Part shown: in pieces, positions 14,327 through 23,142 of the stretch | How positions within the stretch are numbered: the stretch's first letter is position 1 | How the letters are laid out: each line of letters opens with the position of its first letter | Assembly: GCA_005473895.2 (NCBI GenBank) | Contig: SRJI02000044.1 | Span: 1 to 40,841, forward strand | Origin: Carideicomes alvinocaridis | GTDB taxonomy: Bacteria; Pseudomonadota; Alphaproteobacteria; Rhodobacterales; Rhodobacteraceae | Direction: 5' to 3' | Length of the DNA: 40,841 nucleotides | The notes under the pieces: model-generated | Seen by the model: only the letters and a program-made list of their open reading frames with translations | The model's database searches: none | Told to the model about the DNA's origin: nothing | Made by a program: the position numbers and the translations under genes

Positions 14327-16933
14327 ATGCAGCAAGATGACCCCTTGGAGATCCTCCGGTCTTGTCCCGAATTTGATCGGGGCTGGTATGCCGACCAATA
14401 TGCCGACGTGGCGCATAGCGGCCTCACACCGGAAGAGCATTACCTGCGCATTGGGTTTCTGCTGAACCGCGACCCAGGACCGGATTTTTCGACCCGGGAC
14501 TATCTCGATCGCCATCCGGACGCACGGGAGGCGGGGGTCAATCCGTTGCTCCACAAGCATCGCCAGATCGCGCGCCCGCCGGTTGTCGGGGCCAAACCAG
14601 GCCCGGCTCTGCGTCGGCCCTCCAGGACCGCCTTTCCCGACCTTCGTACCTGCGCCATCTTCGCTGCCTATGCTGCCGATGGAAAGGTGCCGGACTACAC
14701 CCTGCACTACCTGGTGGGTCTGGCCGAGATCGCCGACCGCATCGTGGTGGTCTACGATAACGACCTCCCCGAGGAAGAGGCGAACAGGCTGCGCCCCCTT
14801 TGCGATGACCTGATTGCGGCGCGGCATGGTGAATACGATTTCGGCTCTTACAAGCGGGGGCTGGTCTATGCCCGAGACCGCCTCGCCCTGGAAAGCTACG
14901 ACCACCTCCTGCTGTGCAACGACAGTTGTTACGGTCCGCTCACCTCCTTTGCGCCGTCCTTCAGGGAGATGTGCAGCCGCTCAGTGGATTTCTGGGGTCT
15001 GACCTCCAACGCCACCTTCCAGCCGCATATCCAGAGCTTCTTCGTCTGTTTTTCGCGGCAGATGTTCCTGCGCGAGGATTTCTTCGCCTTCTTCGAGGCA
15101 GTGGAGAAGAAACCCGATGTGAGCCAGGTGGTCCTGACCTACGAAGTGCCGATGACCGGGCACTTTGAGGCTCTTGGCTTCACCTGGGACACGTTGATCA
15201 ACAAGAACACGCCGGGGCTGGAACGCACTACCCGAATGGACCCCAACGTGACCATGTTTCCGCTCTACATGGCACGTAACGGCTGCGAGCTCATCAAGGT
15301 CAAGGCGCTGAAGAAAGTCGAAGTGAATTATGACGGACTGAATCGCACTCTGCTCTATCTTAGGCGCACGAATGCGGAGCTATTCCGAGCGGCTACCGAG
15401 CATGCCGGGGTGGCTATCGATCCCCGGGTCTTTCAGGTTGCTATCTCATTGATTTGTCCGTTCCACAACCGGGCGCACCTGATCGGCCGAGCGATCGAGT
15501 CGGTACTCGAACAGAATATGGCCAATGTCGAACTGGTTCTGGTGGATGATGGCTCCACCGACGGTGGCTACGATCGGATCCTCGAAAACTACGCCGAAGA
15601 AATAGAGCGCGGTCTCCTTGTGCCAATCCGCTTGCCGAGGAAATCCGGCGTCTCGGCGGCACGCAATATCGGCCTGTCACTCGCCAAGCATCGCTGGATC
15701 GGCTATCTTGATTCCGACAACATGCTCGCGCCCTCTTACCTGGAAAGCTTCGCCCTGGCTATTCTGGGAAATCCAGCGGCGCGTTGCCATTACGGAGTTA
15801 TGAGGGACATGACGACCCGCAAGATGGTGGGTGCCCTTGACTTCGATGCTACTAAGATGGCCGAAGGAAATTACATCGATCTTGGTGGTTTCCTGCACCA
15901 TTACACCCTGCTCGCGACGCAAGGTTATTTCGACCGCGATCTAAAGCGGCTTGTTGACTGGGATCTGATACTTCGCTTCACCTCGGAAAAGCGACCCAAC
16001 TGGGTGCGGCGGATCGTCGGTTACTACGACGAAACCCCGACCAAGGGCGACCGGATCAGCACTCGGGAATCCTTCAGCGAGGCGCGGCTCAAGGTCCGCC
16101 GCAAGCATGGTTTGCAGCTTGGTGTTACCACTCTCATCCCTGCTTACAATCACGCCGCCACCCTGCGCACTGCAGTGCTAAGCGCGCTGAGCCAGAAAGG
16201 CGATTTCCGGCATCAGATCATCATCCATGACGATTGCTCCACGGATGAGACAGAGAGCGTGGGAAGAGAACTTCAGAAAAGCTATCCCGAGCAGGTGATC
16301 TATTCCAGGCCGGAGAAAAACTTGGGAGTCTCGCGCGCCTACCAGAGGATGTTCAAGCTGGTGGATGCTCATGATGATTTCACCGCCCTGCTGGAGGGGG
16401 ACGATTACTGGTCCGATCCGGAAAAGCTCGATCGGCAAATGCGCTTTCTCACCGACAATCTCGATTGTGCCATGGTGTTCTCCAAGGTTCGGGTCTTCGA
16501 TGCGGCCGGAGGCAGCTACCGTACCTTGAAGCGGCAGGAAGAAATTCGGGGCAACAAGGTAACCCCCGCAGATTTCCTAGCTCATCCTTCGCACAACCTG
16601 ATCGGCAACTTTTCCTCCTGTTTGTTCCGCACTGCTGAACTCAAGGAGATGCCGGAAGCGATGTTCTCTGATGGAGCCCGCATCAACGAGATCGCCGTGG
16701 CCTTCTATTTTGATCGTTTCGGCTCCATCGGCTATATTGACCGCCCGATGAGCACGTATGTTCAGCACCCGGCAGGGGTCTGGACCGGCGCGTCACAAGC
16801 TGAACAGTTAAGAAGTTCCATAGCGGCGCGTCGCTTGGCCTTGCATTTCGCCGCGCCCCAATATCGAGCCCGTTTGGAGGAGATCATTGCTGAAAGGGAG
16901 GCACGGCTTGGTCGCCTAAGTAAGGTGGCTTAG
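14327..16933 (+). CDS. Multidomain RgpF-like/GT2/GT2 glycosyltransferase
   Basis: About 868 residues in four parts (numbering from ATG 14327). First an NPDV module pair (18-80: WYADQYADVAHSGLTPEEHY, YLDRHPDAREAGVNPLLH). Then an RgpF-like rhamnan-synthesis domain (107-360) with RTCAIFAAYAADGKVPDY, HGEYDFGSYKRGL and LLCNDSCYG. Then two GT2 domains: 370-590 (ISLICPFHNRAHLI, LVLVDDGSTDG, YLDSDN, RLVDWDLILR) and 598-868 (VTTLIPAYNHAATL, IHDDCSTDET, LEGDDYW). Such fusions build repeating surface glycans in one polypeptide. The start is uncertain: TTG 14291 (GGAGAGG nearby), ATG 14312 and ATG 14327 are in frame; 14327 has GTGGAG close upstream. Its GC is lower than that of the preceding genes. It ends the plus-strand operon and converges with tagD. 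Confidence 0.85.
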   Translation: MQQDDPLEILRSCPEFDRGWYADQYADVAHSGLTPEEHYLRIGFLLNRDPGPDFSTRDYLDRHPDAREAGVNPLLHKHRQIARPPVVGAKPGPALRRPSRTAFPDLRTCAIFAAYAADGKVPDYTLHYLVGLAEIADRIVVVYDNDLPEEEANRLRPLCDDLIAARHGEYDFGSYKRGLVYARDRLALESYDHLLLCNDSCYGPLTSFAPSFREMCSRSVDFWGLTSNATFQPHIQSFFVCFSRQMFLREDFFAFFEAVEKKPDVSQVVLTYEVPMTGHFEALGFTWDTLINKNTPGLERTTRMDPNVTMFPLYMARNGCELIKVKALKKVEVNYDGLNRTLLYLRRTNAELFRAATEHAGVAIDPRVFQVAISLICPFHNRAHLIGRAIESVLEQNMANVELVLVDDGSTDGGYDRILENYAEEIERGLLVPIRLPRKSGVSAARNIGLSLAKHRWIGYLDSDNMLAPSYLESFALAILGNPAARCHYGVMRDMTTRKMVGALDFDATKMAEGNYIDLGGFLHHYTLLATQGYFDRDLKRLVDWDLILRFTSEKRPNWVRRIVGYYDETPTKGDRISTRESFSEARLKVRRKHGLQLGVTTLIPAYNHAATLRTAVLSALSQKGDFRHQIIIHDDCSTDETESVGRELQKSYPEQVIYSRPEKNLGVSRAYQRMFKLVDAHDDFTALLEGDDYWSDPEKLDRQMRFLTDNLDCAMVFSKVRVFDAAGGSYRTLKRQEEIRGNKVTPADFLAHPSHNLIGNFSSCLFRTAELKEMPEAMFSDGARINEIAVAFYFDRFGSIGYIDRPMSTYVQHPAGVWTGASQAEQLRSSIAARRLALHFAAPQYRARLEEIIAEREARLGRLSKVA

Positions 16934-17037
16934 GTCTTCTGGTCCGGCGCCAGACCACGGGGGTGGCCAAGCCTTTCCTCTTCCCCCACAGAGAGCGAAC
17001 CAAGAACGCCGAGCCTGCAGGGCTCAGATCATCTGGA

Positions 17038-17427
17038 TCAGCCTTGGGCCGCCAGATGTTGGCGCATCAGAGTGCTCGAAACATTGGGAGTGCGCGGCAG
17101 GTAATGGACCTCGCACAGATCGGACAAATCATCAAATTTGCCCTTCCAATCGTCGCCCATGATAAAGATATCAGCTTTGTGAGCCACGATATCCTCACGT
17201 TTCTGTTCCCAGCTATGCTCGGGTATGATCAAATCTACGCAACGCAGGCTTTGCAGCAGCCGCTTGCGCGTTTCATAGTCGAAATGAGCGCGTTTACCTT
17301 TGCCCTCGTTAAATTCGTCAGACGATATTCCGACAATCAGATAGTCCCCCATCGCGCGAGCGCGTTCCAACAGGAGAATGTGCCCATAGTGCAGGGTGTC
17401 GAACGTTCCGTAGGTGATCACACGCAT
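17038..17427 (-). CDS. tagD: Glycerol-3-phosphate cytidylyltransferase
   Basis: A 129-residue TagD/TarD-type nucleotidyltransferase that makes CDP-glycerol from CTP and sn-glycerol-3-phosphate. The fold is complete: GTFDTLHYGHILLLERA (7-23) with the HxGH motif at H13-H16, VGISSDEFN, KGKRAHFDYETRKRLL, and RTPNVSST (about 112-119), the counterpart of RTxGISTT in Bacillus TagD. CDP-glycerol serves teichoic acids in Gram-positives and some capsules or O-antigens in Gram-negatives. It starts 51 bp after the stop of the TagF-like fusion gene, in the same orientation, so supply and use of CDP-glycerol are linked. AAGGAG lies about 13 nt upstream of ATG 17427, a long spacing, but no other start fits. 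Confidence 0.9.
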   Translation of the reverse strand: MRVITYGTFDTLHYGHILLLERARAMGDYLIVGISSDEFNEGKGKRAHFDYETRKRLLQSLRCVDLIIPEHSWEQKREDIVAHKADIFIMGDDWKGKFDDLSDLCEVHYLPRTPNVSSTLMRQHLAAQG

Positions 17428-17478
17428 GATAGGATGAGTGCTCCTTGAATGTGGGTAAATTGGGTAGCCGCGGGGCTC

Positions 17479-20400
17479 TTAGGTCTCCCGGCTTGGAGTG
17501 TGCTCGTTCAGGAGGACATTGATCGCACCTGCCAACAGCCGTGCTGCACTGCGGGAGGAAAACCGTGGCACGATATTATCGAAAGCAGCGCGACCCAAGG
17601 CGCGGCGCAGTGAAGCATCCGTGATCAGTCGATCGAGCGCCACTTCCCACCTCTCCGGGGATTGGGCCAAAAGTCCATCCTGCCCGTCGCTGATTGTATC
17701 CGCGTAGCTCCGGGTCGGTGAGGCGATTGTCGGCACACCATGCAGTGCTGCATCGAAGATCTTCAGTTCGCTTTTGCAGTCGTTGAAGTGGGTGGACGCC
17801 AGAGGCGCAAGATTGATGTCCATGCCAGCGAGAAAATCATGCATTGCCTCGTAGGGCATCAAGTCGTGATGTACCACGTTAAGGCCCCAATCTCCCCGCG
17901 GGTCTTCCCTTACCTGCAATCGCCCGACGATGTGCATTTCCACCTGCGGGTGACGTTCCAGCACAAGGCGGAGCGCCGATCGGCACTGCGCGAAATCTTC
18001 AGAATGGGTAGCGGTGCCAGACAAGTAGCAAATACGCACCTTTCCATCCTCGCTGCGTAATGAAGGCAGAGGCTTGTATTTCTCGTATAGCGCCTCCGAT
18101 ATCGAGTTCGGAACCACTTCGACTCTTTTCCCCATACTTTTCAGATTTTCAGCCAAGGCAGCTGTAGTCACAGTGACCAGATCTGCGCAATCTACCATCT
18201 GACGAGTACGTCTCGAGAGCTCTGTAAAGTCACTGGAAAATTCAGGACGATCACGGAAATACTCTGACTGGCTGAAAGCGTCTATATCGTGGATCAAATC
18301 GTCGACATCGAAAATTATCTTACCGCCCTGGGCGCTAAAGGCTTCGCAATGGTCGCGTAGGGTTTCATCCATCGGAATGCGACAAATGAACATCGCGTCG
18401 GCGGTTTTGAGAGCGAGTGGCGATAACTTATTCTCCGTCACGATGCGACACGTCCATCCAAGCTCGCGCAGATGCTCGACAAGATTAAAGATACGGTAGC
18501 GGTTAGTGATATTATGAGAAGGGGAATACACAAAGGTAATCGAAGGTGCGGTTCCGTGTGTCGCGCCGACATGTTTTTTCCACAGCATATCGGACCCTCT
18601 AAAGGATTCTTGTACCTTCCTTATTACTCGCTCCGAGTTATTATTGTCTCGGTACTTGTGAAAGAACTCCATCTTCCATCGGTATTCTTGTTTCTTTATG
18701 TCCAGAGGCTTCTTAACTAATTCCTCCAATCCTTTCATCAGTTCACGGAAATCAGTGCAAATTGGCCCTGGAAAAACGAGGCGCTGATCGTAGAAAAGTC
18801 CCCGTTGGGTATTGGAGTAGCTTTCATGGTCAAACGCAAAGCTTGCCATCGGACGACCTGTTAGCATGAAGTCGATGAAGCAACTGGAATAATCAGTGAG
18901 AAGCATATCGGCATGGCGATAAAGAAGCTCTACGTCAGGGAAATGCCTCTCCGAAGCATCGAAGAAACAGTCGCCCCGAAGTTGCGAGCTATAAAGCCGC
19001 GAGGTATCAGCCATGTGTTCGCGTATGCCCATGGCAATATTGTTTTTCATCAGCCAAGTGGTGAGCTGGGAGACTTCATCTCTTGAAAAACGATAGTAAC
19101 CATTCTCTTGGTCAGCCCGAAAAGTCGGCGCAAAAAGAAGAAATCTTCGCCCATTTAGCCTCTCTTTCAATTTCTTGGACCGAACCGAAAAATCTTTGGG
19201 GAGTGCCTCTTCGGGGCACATGATAAAATCATGACGCGGTAAACCGGTAACCCAAATGTCGTGAAAAGTTAGCGGGTAATACGCCGCGGTCATTGCCAGG
19301 CGATCGACATCGGATGCCGCGATCACTGATTTGAGTCTTTGATTCTCAGATTTTAGGCTTTCAATCCTAGTAAATTGATCTAGGGAGGTGTAGCCAATCC
19401 GCTTGAGGGGAATGCCATGCCAGAGATTGTGGAAATTGTGAAGGTCACTTGAAAGTGGAAACTCTATATTTGCTTCCACGCCGTGCCGGAGGAATACTTG
19501 TCGGGCTCGCAGCAGAAAACTTTGGCCTTCATAGCTGTGTAACGGCGCAATATCCACGTTGACTCCGTCAACGTCGATATGGGCGCTTCGTGTCAGAATA
19601 ATTTTCTTGATTTTTGGGTCATTCTTTACTCTCTCGAACACTGCACGGCTATTATCCGAAAACAAATGGCTATAGGCGCAGACCGGAAATGCCCACCAAT
19701 GATCATACTTTGGCGTGGTCAGATCCTGGTCCCGCATCTCTTGGTGAGTGCGCGGCGCACGAGAAAGGCTTGGGTCCTGGGCGATGTGAAAATTATCGTA
19801 GAGTTTCTTGGCGTCGCCGACCCGGAAAAGATTTCTCTCAAATTTTTCGATATCCGCATTCGGATTTGCTTGGAGAATACGGGTTTTCCACTGTGCTAGT
19901 CCTTTAACTTTGTAGTGATTCTCGCTCAGAAAATAGCGCTTGAGGAGCGGGAAGCCATCGTCGAGCAGGTCAAAGGCACATTCTGTGAAGATTGGATGCT
20001 TCTTGCTGACGGTGCCGACTAGTGTGTCGAATTCGTACCCCTTGCCGATCAGAAAACGGGTGAGACCGATTTCGTACTTTCGGATGATGCGGAGCTTGTT
20101 GGCTTCTTTGTCGACATTGTCGAGTACCCGGCGGAAATCGGGATCATCAATCACGTCACGACGGAAGGCCAAGAAATATGAGCCCACGTGGAAATCGTAG
20201 ATCGGATCGGCTTCGAACCGTGTCAGGTGCTTTTCCTTGATGTCTTGTATGGAAAGCGTCGCATCTTCGGGGATCCGGTTCTGATGCATGGTTGATGCCA
20301 AACCCTTCGTCGCCTGCAGCCCCCACCAGGCACAGGGCCGGGCAGCCATTGTGGCAAAGGTTTGTTCCAGCGGATGCACCAGGTAGCAGCTGTCGTTGGC

Positions 20401-21303
20401 CAAGATCAGCTCGTCATACTGCTCGATCCTTTCCCAGCCCACCAGGTCACGGGCAAGAACCGAATACGATCCGAAGTCGTACCGTCCATGCCGTTCCGCC
20501 CAGGCGCCCTTAACGATCCCGTCAAGTTTGGACATCTCGGTGGGGTCCATGGGGCAATCTGCCAGGTAGTAGATGTCGGCGTGGCGCGCCATGTCGCGGA
20601 GGTAGTCCACAACGTAGTCATCCACGATCCCGTCACGATCATAGGCCGCGAAGAGGCAGATTCTGCGAGGGTTTTCAGGTAGAGGGCGCGAATAGGCGGT
20701 ATCGAAGGACACCGGAAGGGGCGGCCGCGGTAGGTAGCCGAGCGCCGCGCCGGTCGAATTGTAATGGTCTAATGCGTTGGCGCCCTGGTCTGGCGTGCCC
20801 AGCAGGTAGTTTTGCGTATACCACCAGACATCGAAATCTGCCCGTGGGTTTCGCATCTCCCGATAGCCATTTCTGTTGAAGTGCTGACGGGCGCTCAGCC
20901 CGGCCGCGGCCACGTCCGCGTTATGCAGCAGGTAGTAGGCTTCGTCCAACGGGAGGGAGAGATGGTCCGCAGGTCCGGGTCCGGCTGCCTTTGTGGAATC
21001 GCCGGTGGCTTGGTCAGTCTGCTCAGGAGAGACAGCCCGCTCGGCCTTGGTGATCGAGTGGACAAAAGGCAGGATGTCCTTGCCGTTGATCTCGGGGTTT
21101 TTGCGAAGATAGTCATTGGTATCGAAATCCGGGTTGGGCTTGCGTCCTAGCCAGGCGCCGACCCGCAGGTAATGTTCGATCGTTCCCATACCACTGAAGG
21201 AGACGTCCGGGTAGGTGCGCAGGTACCACTCTTCGTCGAACCGGCCTGAAGCTCTGATCTGTTCGATCATGGCCTTCTTGTCAGAGGAACTGCCCATCTG
21301 CAT
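17479..21303 (-). CDS. RgpF / TagF-like glycerophosphotransferase / glycosyltransferase fusion
   Basis: About 1274 residues from ATG 21303. NPDV modules occupy 22-82 (EWYLRTYPDVSFSGMGTIEH; YLRKNPEI) and 122-195 (YYLLHNADVAAAGLSARQHF). An RgpF-like domain (about 212-490) has RRICLFAAYDRDGIVDDY, HGRYDFGSYSVL and LILANDSCY. A CDP-glycerol glycerophosphotransferase (TagB/TagF) domain (about 535-900) has LWHGIPLKRIGYTS (H629), LLFAPTFRAD, GIREHMAD (H763) and LLTDYSSCFIDFMLTGRP, matching the two histidine motifs of TagF. A C-terminal GT-B-type glycosyltransferase (about 922-1274) has IIFDVDDLIHD, VEVVPNSI and KIFDAALHGVPTIAS. I infer a polymerase adding glycerol phosphate and sugar. The frame opens at 21372, but ATG 21303 has GAAGG 6 nt upstream; GC is low, about 50%. 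Confidence 0.85.
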   Translation of the reverse strand: MQMGSSSDKKAMIEQIRASGRFDEEWYLRTYPDVSFSGMGTIEHYLRVGAWLGRKPNPDFDTNDYLRKNPEINGKDILPFVHSITKAERAVSPEQTDQATGDSTKAAGPGPADHLSLPLDEAYYLLHNADVAAAGLSARQHFNRNGYREMRNPRADFDVWWYTQNYLLGTPDQGANALDHYNSTGAALGYLPRPPLPVSFDTAYSRPLPENPRRICLFAAYDRDGIVDDYVVDYLRDMARHADIYYLADCPMDPTEMSKLDGIVKGAWAERHGRYDFGSYSVLARDLVGWERIEQYDELILANDSCYLVHPLEQTFATMAARPCAWWGLQATKGLASTMHQNRIPEDATLSIQDIKEKHLTRFEADPIYDFHVGSYFLAFRRDVIDDPDFRRVLDNVDKEANKLRIIRKYEIGLTRFLIGKGYEFDTLVGTVSKKHPIFTECAFDLLDDGFPLLKRYFLSENHYKVKGLAQWKTRILQANPNADIEKFERNLFRVGDAKKLYDNFHIAQDPSLSRAPRTHQEMRDQDLTTPKYDHWWAFPVCAYSHLFSDNSRAVFERVKNDPKIKKIILTRSAHIDVDGVNVDIAPLHSYEGQSFLLRARQVFLRHGVEANIEFPLSSDLHNFHNLWHGIPLKRIGYTSLDQFTRIESLKSENQRLKSVIAASDVDRLAMTAAYYPLTFHDIWVTGLPRHDFIMCPEEALPKDFSVRSKKLKERLNGRRFLLFAPTFRADQENGYYRFSRDEVSQLTTWLMKNNIAMGIREHMADTSRLYSSQLRGDCFFDASERHFPDVELLYRHADMLLTDYSSCFIDFMLTGRPMASFAFDHESYSNTQRGLFYDQRLVFPGPICTDFRELMKGLEELVKKPLDIKKQEYRWKMEFFHKYRDNNNSERVIRKVQESFRGSDMLWKKHVGATHGTAPSITFVYSPSHNITNRYRIFNLVEHLRELGWTCRIVTENKLSPLALKTADAMFICRIPMDETLRDHCEAFSAQGGKIIFDVDDLIHDIDAFSQSEYFRDRPEFSSDFTELSRRTRQMVDCADLVTVTTAALAENLKSMGKRVEVVPNSISEALYEKYKPLPSLRSEDGKVRICYLSGTATHSEDFAQCRSALRLVLERHPQVEMHIVGRLQVREDPRGDWGLNVVHHDLMPYEAMHDFLAGMDINLAPLASTHFNDCKSELKIFDAALHGVPTIASPTRSYADTISDGQDGLLAQSPERWEVALDRLITDASLRRALGRAAFDNIVPRFSSRSAARLLAGAINVLLNEHTPSRET

Positions 21304-21488
21304 CACACCTTCGTAGCTTGCAATAACCACGCCTCCTAAACCTTCTGCGTCTCTATTGACATACACCAACATGGAGGCCGAACGCTTCTAAAGCGGCGAT
21401 CCGCTGAATAATGCATCAGCCGTTTTTCATCTGACTAGATCCAAGCTAGCCACGAAACGTTGAAGAAAAGAGAACACATTTCCCAATC
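21304..21488 (-). promoter_or_regulatory. 185-bp gap upstream of the RgpF/TagF fusion gene
   Basis: This is the widest gap in the minus-strand operon and is AT-rich compared with the genes on its upstream side. It is the junction between high-GC and low-GC sequence and probably carries a separate promoter or an insertion boundary. AGGAGG occurs at the start of a potential earlier in-frame start region (about 21324-21329), but no ATG or well-spaced GTG/TTG follows it. Confidence 0.3.
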
Positions 21489-23117
21489 TCAGACTGCGCC
21501 CGGGCATCGCAGGGTGGTGACAAGATCCTGAGCCGCCGGAGTGTTGCGGCGTAGCATCTTCCGCCAGATTTGGGCCATGGCGCGGCTCGCGCCCGGGTCC
21601 CCGTGGCGCCGCAGGAGGCGCCCGCCGGAGAAGGTGGCGGGCGCATCCCCCTCCTCCCCGCGCGCCAGGCGCTCGATCAAAGTGCCGATCCCGGGGCCGA
21701 GATCGCTGCCCGGCTCGACCCAGAGGCTCTTCTCATGGGCCGGGAAGAAGAGATGCGGCAGGATCACGGGCTGTAGCGGTGCCAGGTCCGGCCGGCCGGG
21801 CAGGCCGTCGAGCGGTCGCTGCTGCCAGGGCGCGGGAAGATCCGGGAGCGCCTCGGGCGTGAAGACATGGCAGTCGAGGCGCACCTCCCCGGCCAGCGCC
21901 TCCGGCAGGGCGGGGAGCGCCTCCGGCCCCGCGCCCTCGGGCAGCACGGTGTAGAGCACCAGGGAGGCGCCCTCCCCGCCCTGCCAGGGGGTGTAGAAGG
22001 CCGCGTCGGGGCCGAGCGCCCGGGCCAGCCAGGCGCCCTCGGGGTCGGGGATGTAATCCGGCTCCGCCCGGCCGTGACCCGAGGCCAGGCCCGGCCGGCC
22101 GGGACCGCCCTTGAGGCCGAGATGCAGGCCCGGATGCTCCTCGATCAGCGCCTTCGGCCCGTCGAAACCGTGCCACCAATGGCGGTCGACGAGGCCCTGG
22201 TCGCGGATCTCGCCCTCCGCGCTGCGGCAGACCTCGGCCAGCCGCGCCGCTGCCGGGCCGCGACGGAACCCGGTCTGGGCCAGCGCCGTATGGGCCGGCG
22301 GCCGGGCCTCCTTGCGGGCCCCGCCCTGCCCCGCCGCGCCCAGGTGGTAGTAGCGGATCAGGTTCAGCCCGGCGAGGTCGTGACGCTCCAGCCAGGGCAG
22401 CATGAATTCCGCGTAGAGCGGCGCGTACCAGTCATCGTCCTCGAAGATCAGTACGCGGTCGGCCTCCAGCCGGTCGAGCCCGGCCAGCAGGTTGGCCGAC
22501 AGCGTGTGTGGCGGGTCGCCCGGAGAGGGATCGCGGCGCAGGTAGCTCACCCAGTCGGGCAGCGCCATCTGTTCGGCAAGCGGCAGGCGGCCATCGTCCA
22601 CCACCAGCCATTGCCGCGGCCGCAGGCTTTGCGAGGCGACCATCTGCAGGCAGCGCTGGAAGGCCGCCGGGCGGTCGCCGGTAGGGGTGAGGATGGCGTA
22701 ATCGGCCACCGCCCCTGCCTCCCGCGCCGCCGCGGTGGCCCGCGAATGGCCGAGGCCCGGACGGGTCCCTGCCCGCATTTCCTCCAGCTGCCGGCCGAGC
22801 GCGCGGCCGGGTTCCGGATCGGGCGGCGGTGGCGGGGGGACGTGGCCCGACCGCCCCTCCGCCCGGCCGTGACGCTCGTAATGCAGCAGCGGGTTCAGCC
22901 CCGCCGCCGCCACGTCCGGGTTGCGGTCGAGATAGCCCTGCGCGCTGAAGCCCGGCCCCGGATCGCAGCCGAGCACCGCCCCGTGGCGCAGGTAATGCCG
23001 GGCGGGATCGCCGCCGCGGGCCGCGTCCCGGGCGGCCTCGGGGCAATGGGCGAGGTACCAGTCGCGGTCGAAGAACCGGCTGCGCGCGATCACCCCCGCC
23101 TTGCCGAACCGTCTCAC
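21489..23117 (-). CDS. Glycosyltransferase family 2-like protein with NPDV modules
   Basis: A 542-residue protein. Two NPDV modules occupy 18-91 (DWYLAHCPEAARDA through HYLRHG; YLDRNPDVAAAGLNPLLHYE, HGRAEGRSG), followed by a proline-rich linker (PPPPPP, 94-99). A GT-A/GT2-like domain (139-330) has YAILTPTGDRPAAF, QWLVVDDG and VLIFEDDDWYAPLY. The C-terminal part (about 370-542), with VLYTVLPEG, CHVFTPEALPD, LPHLFFPAHEKSLWVEPG, resembles DUF616-type sugar-transferase domains, though this is by memory only. The start is GTG 23117, 25 bp after the epimerase stop. A 7-codon frame (MRDGARR, 23137-23114) overlaps this GTG and could couple translation. GC is high, unlike the next gene downstream. Confidence 0.8.
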   Translation of the reverse strand: MRRFGKAGVIARSRFFDRDWYLAHCPEAARDAARGGDPARHYLRHGAVLGCDPGPGFSAQGYLDRNPDVAAAGLNPLLHYERHGRAEGRSGHVPPPPPPDPEPGRALGRQLEEMRAGTRPGLGHSRATAAAREAGAVADYAILTPTGDRPAAFQRCLQMVASQSLRPRQWLVVDDGRLPLAEQMALPDWVSYLRRDPSPGDPPHTLSANLLAGLDRLEADRVLIFEDDDWYAPLYAEFMLPWLERHDLAGLNLIRYYHLGAAGQGGARKEARPPAHTALAQTGFRRGPAAARLAEVCRSAEGEIRDQGLVDRHWWHGFDGPKALIEEHPGLHLGLKGGPGRPGLASGHGRAEPDYIPDPEGAWLARALGPDAAFYTPWQGGEGASLVLYTVLPEGAGPEALPALPEALAGEVRLDCHVFTPEALPDLPAPWQQRPLDGLPGRPDLAPLQPVILPHLFFPAHEKSLWVEPGSDLGPGIGTLIERLARGEEGDAPATFSGGRLLRRHGDPGASRAMAQIWRKMLRRNTPAAQDLVTTLRCPGAV

Positions 23118-23142
23118 CGCCTGGCCCCGTCCCGCATGGCGC

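Noticed and set aside
17011-17025. GAGCC-TGCAG-GGCTC hairpin between the convergent operons as a terminator
   Set aside because: The 5-bp stem is short and has no T-run on either strand; such hairpins are frequent by chance in GC-rich DNA.
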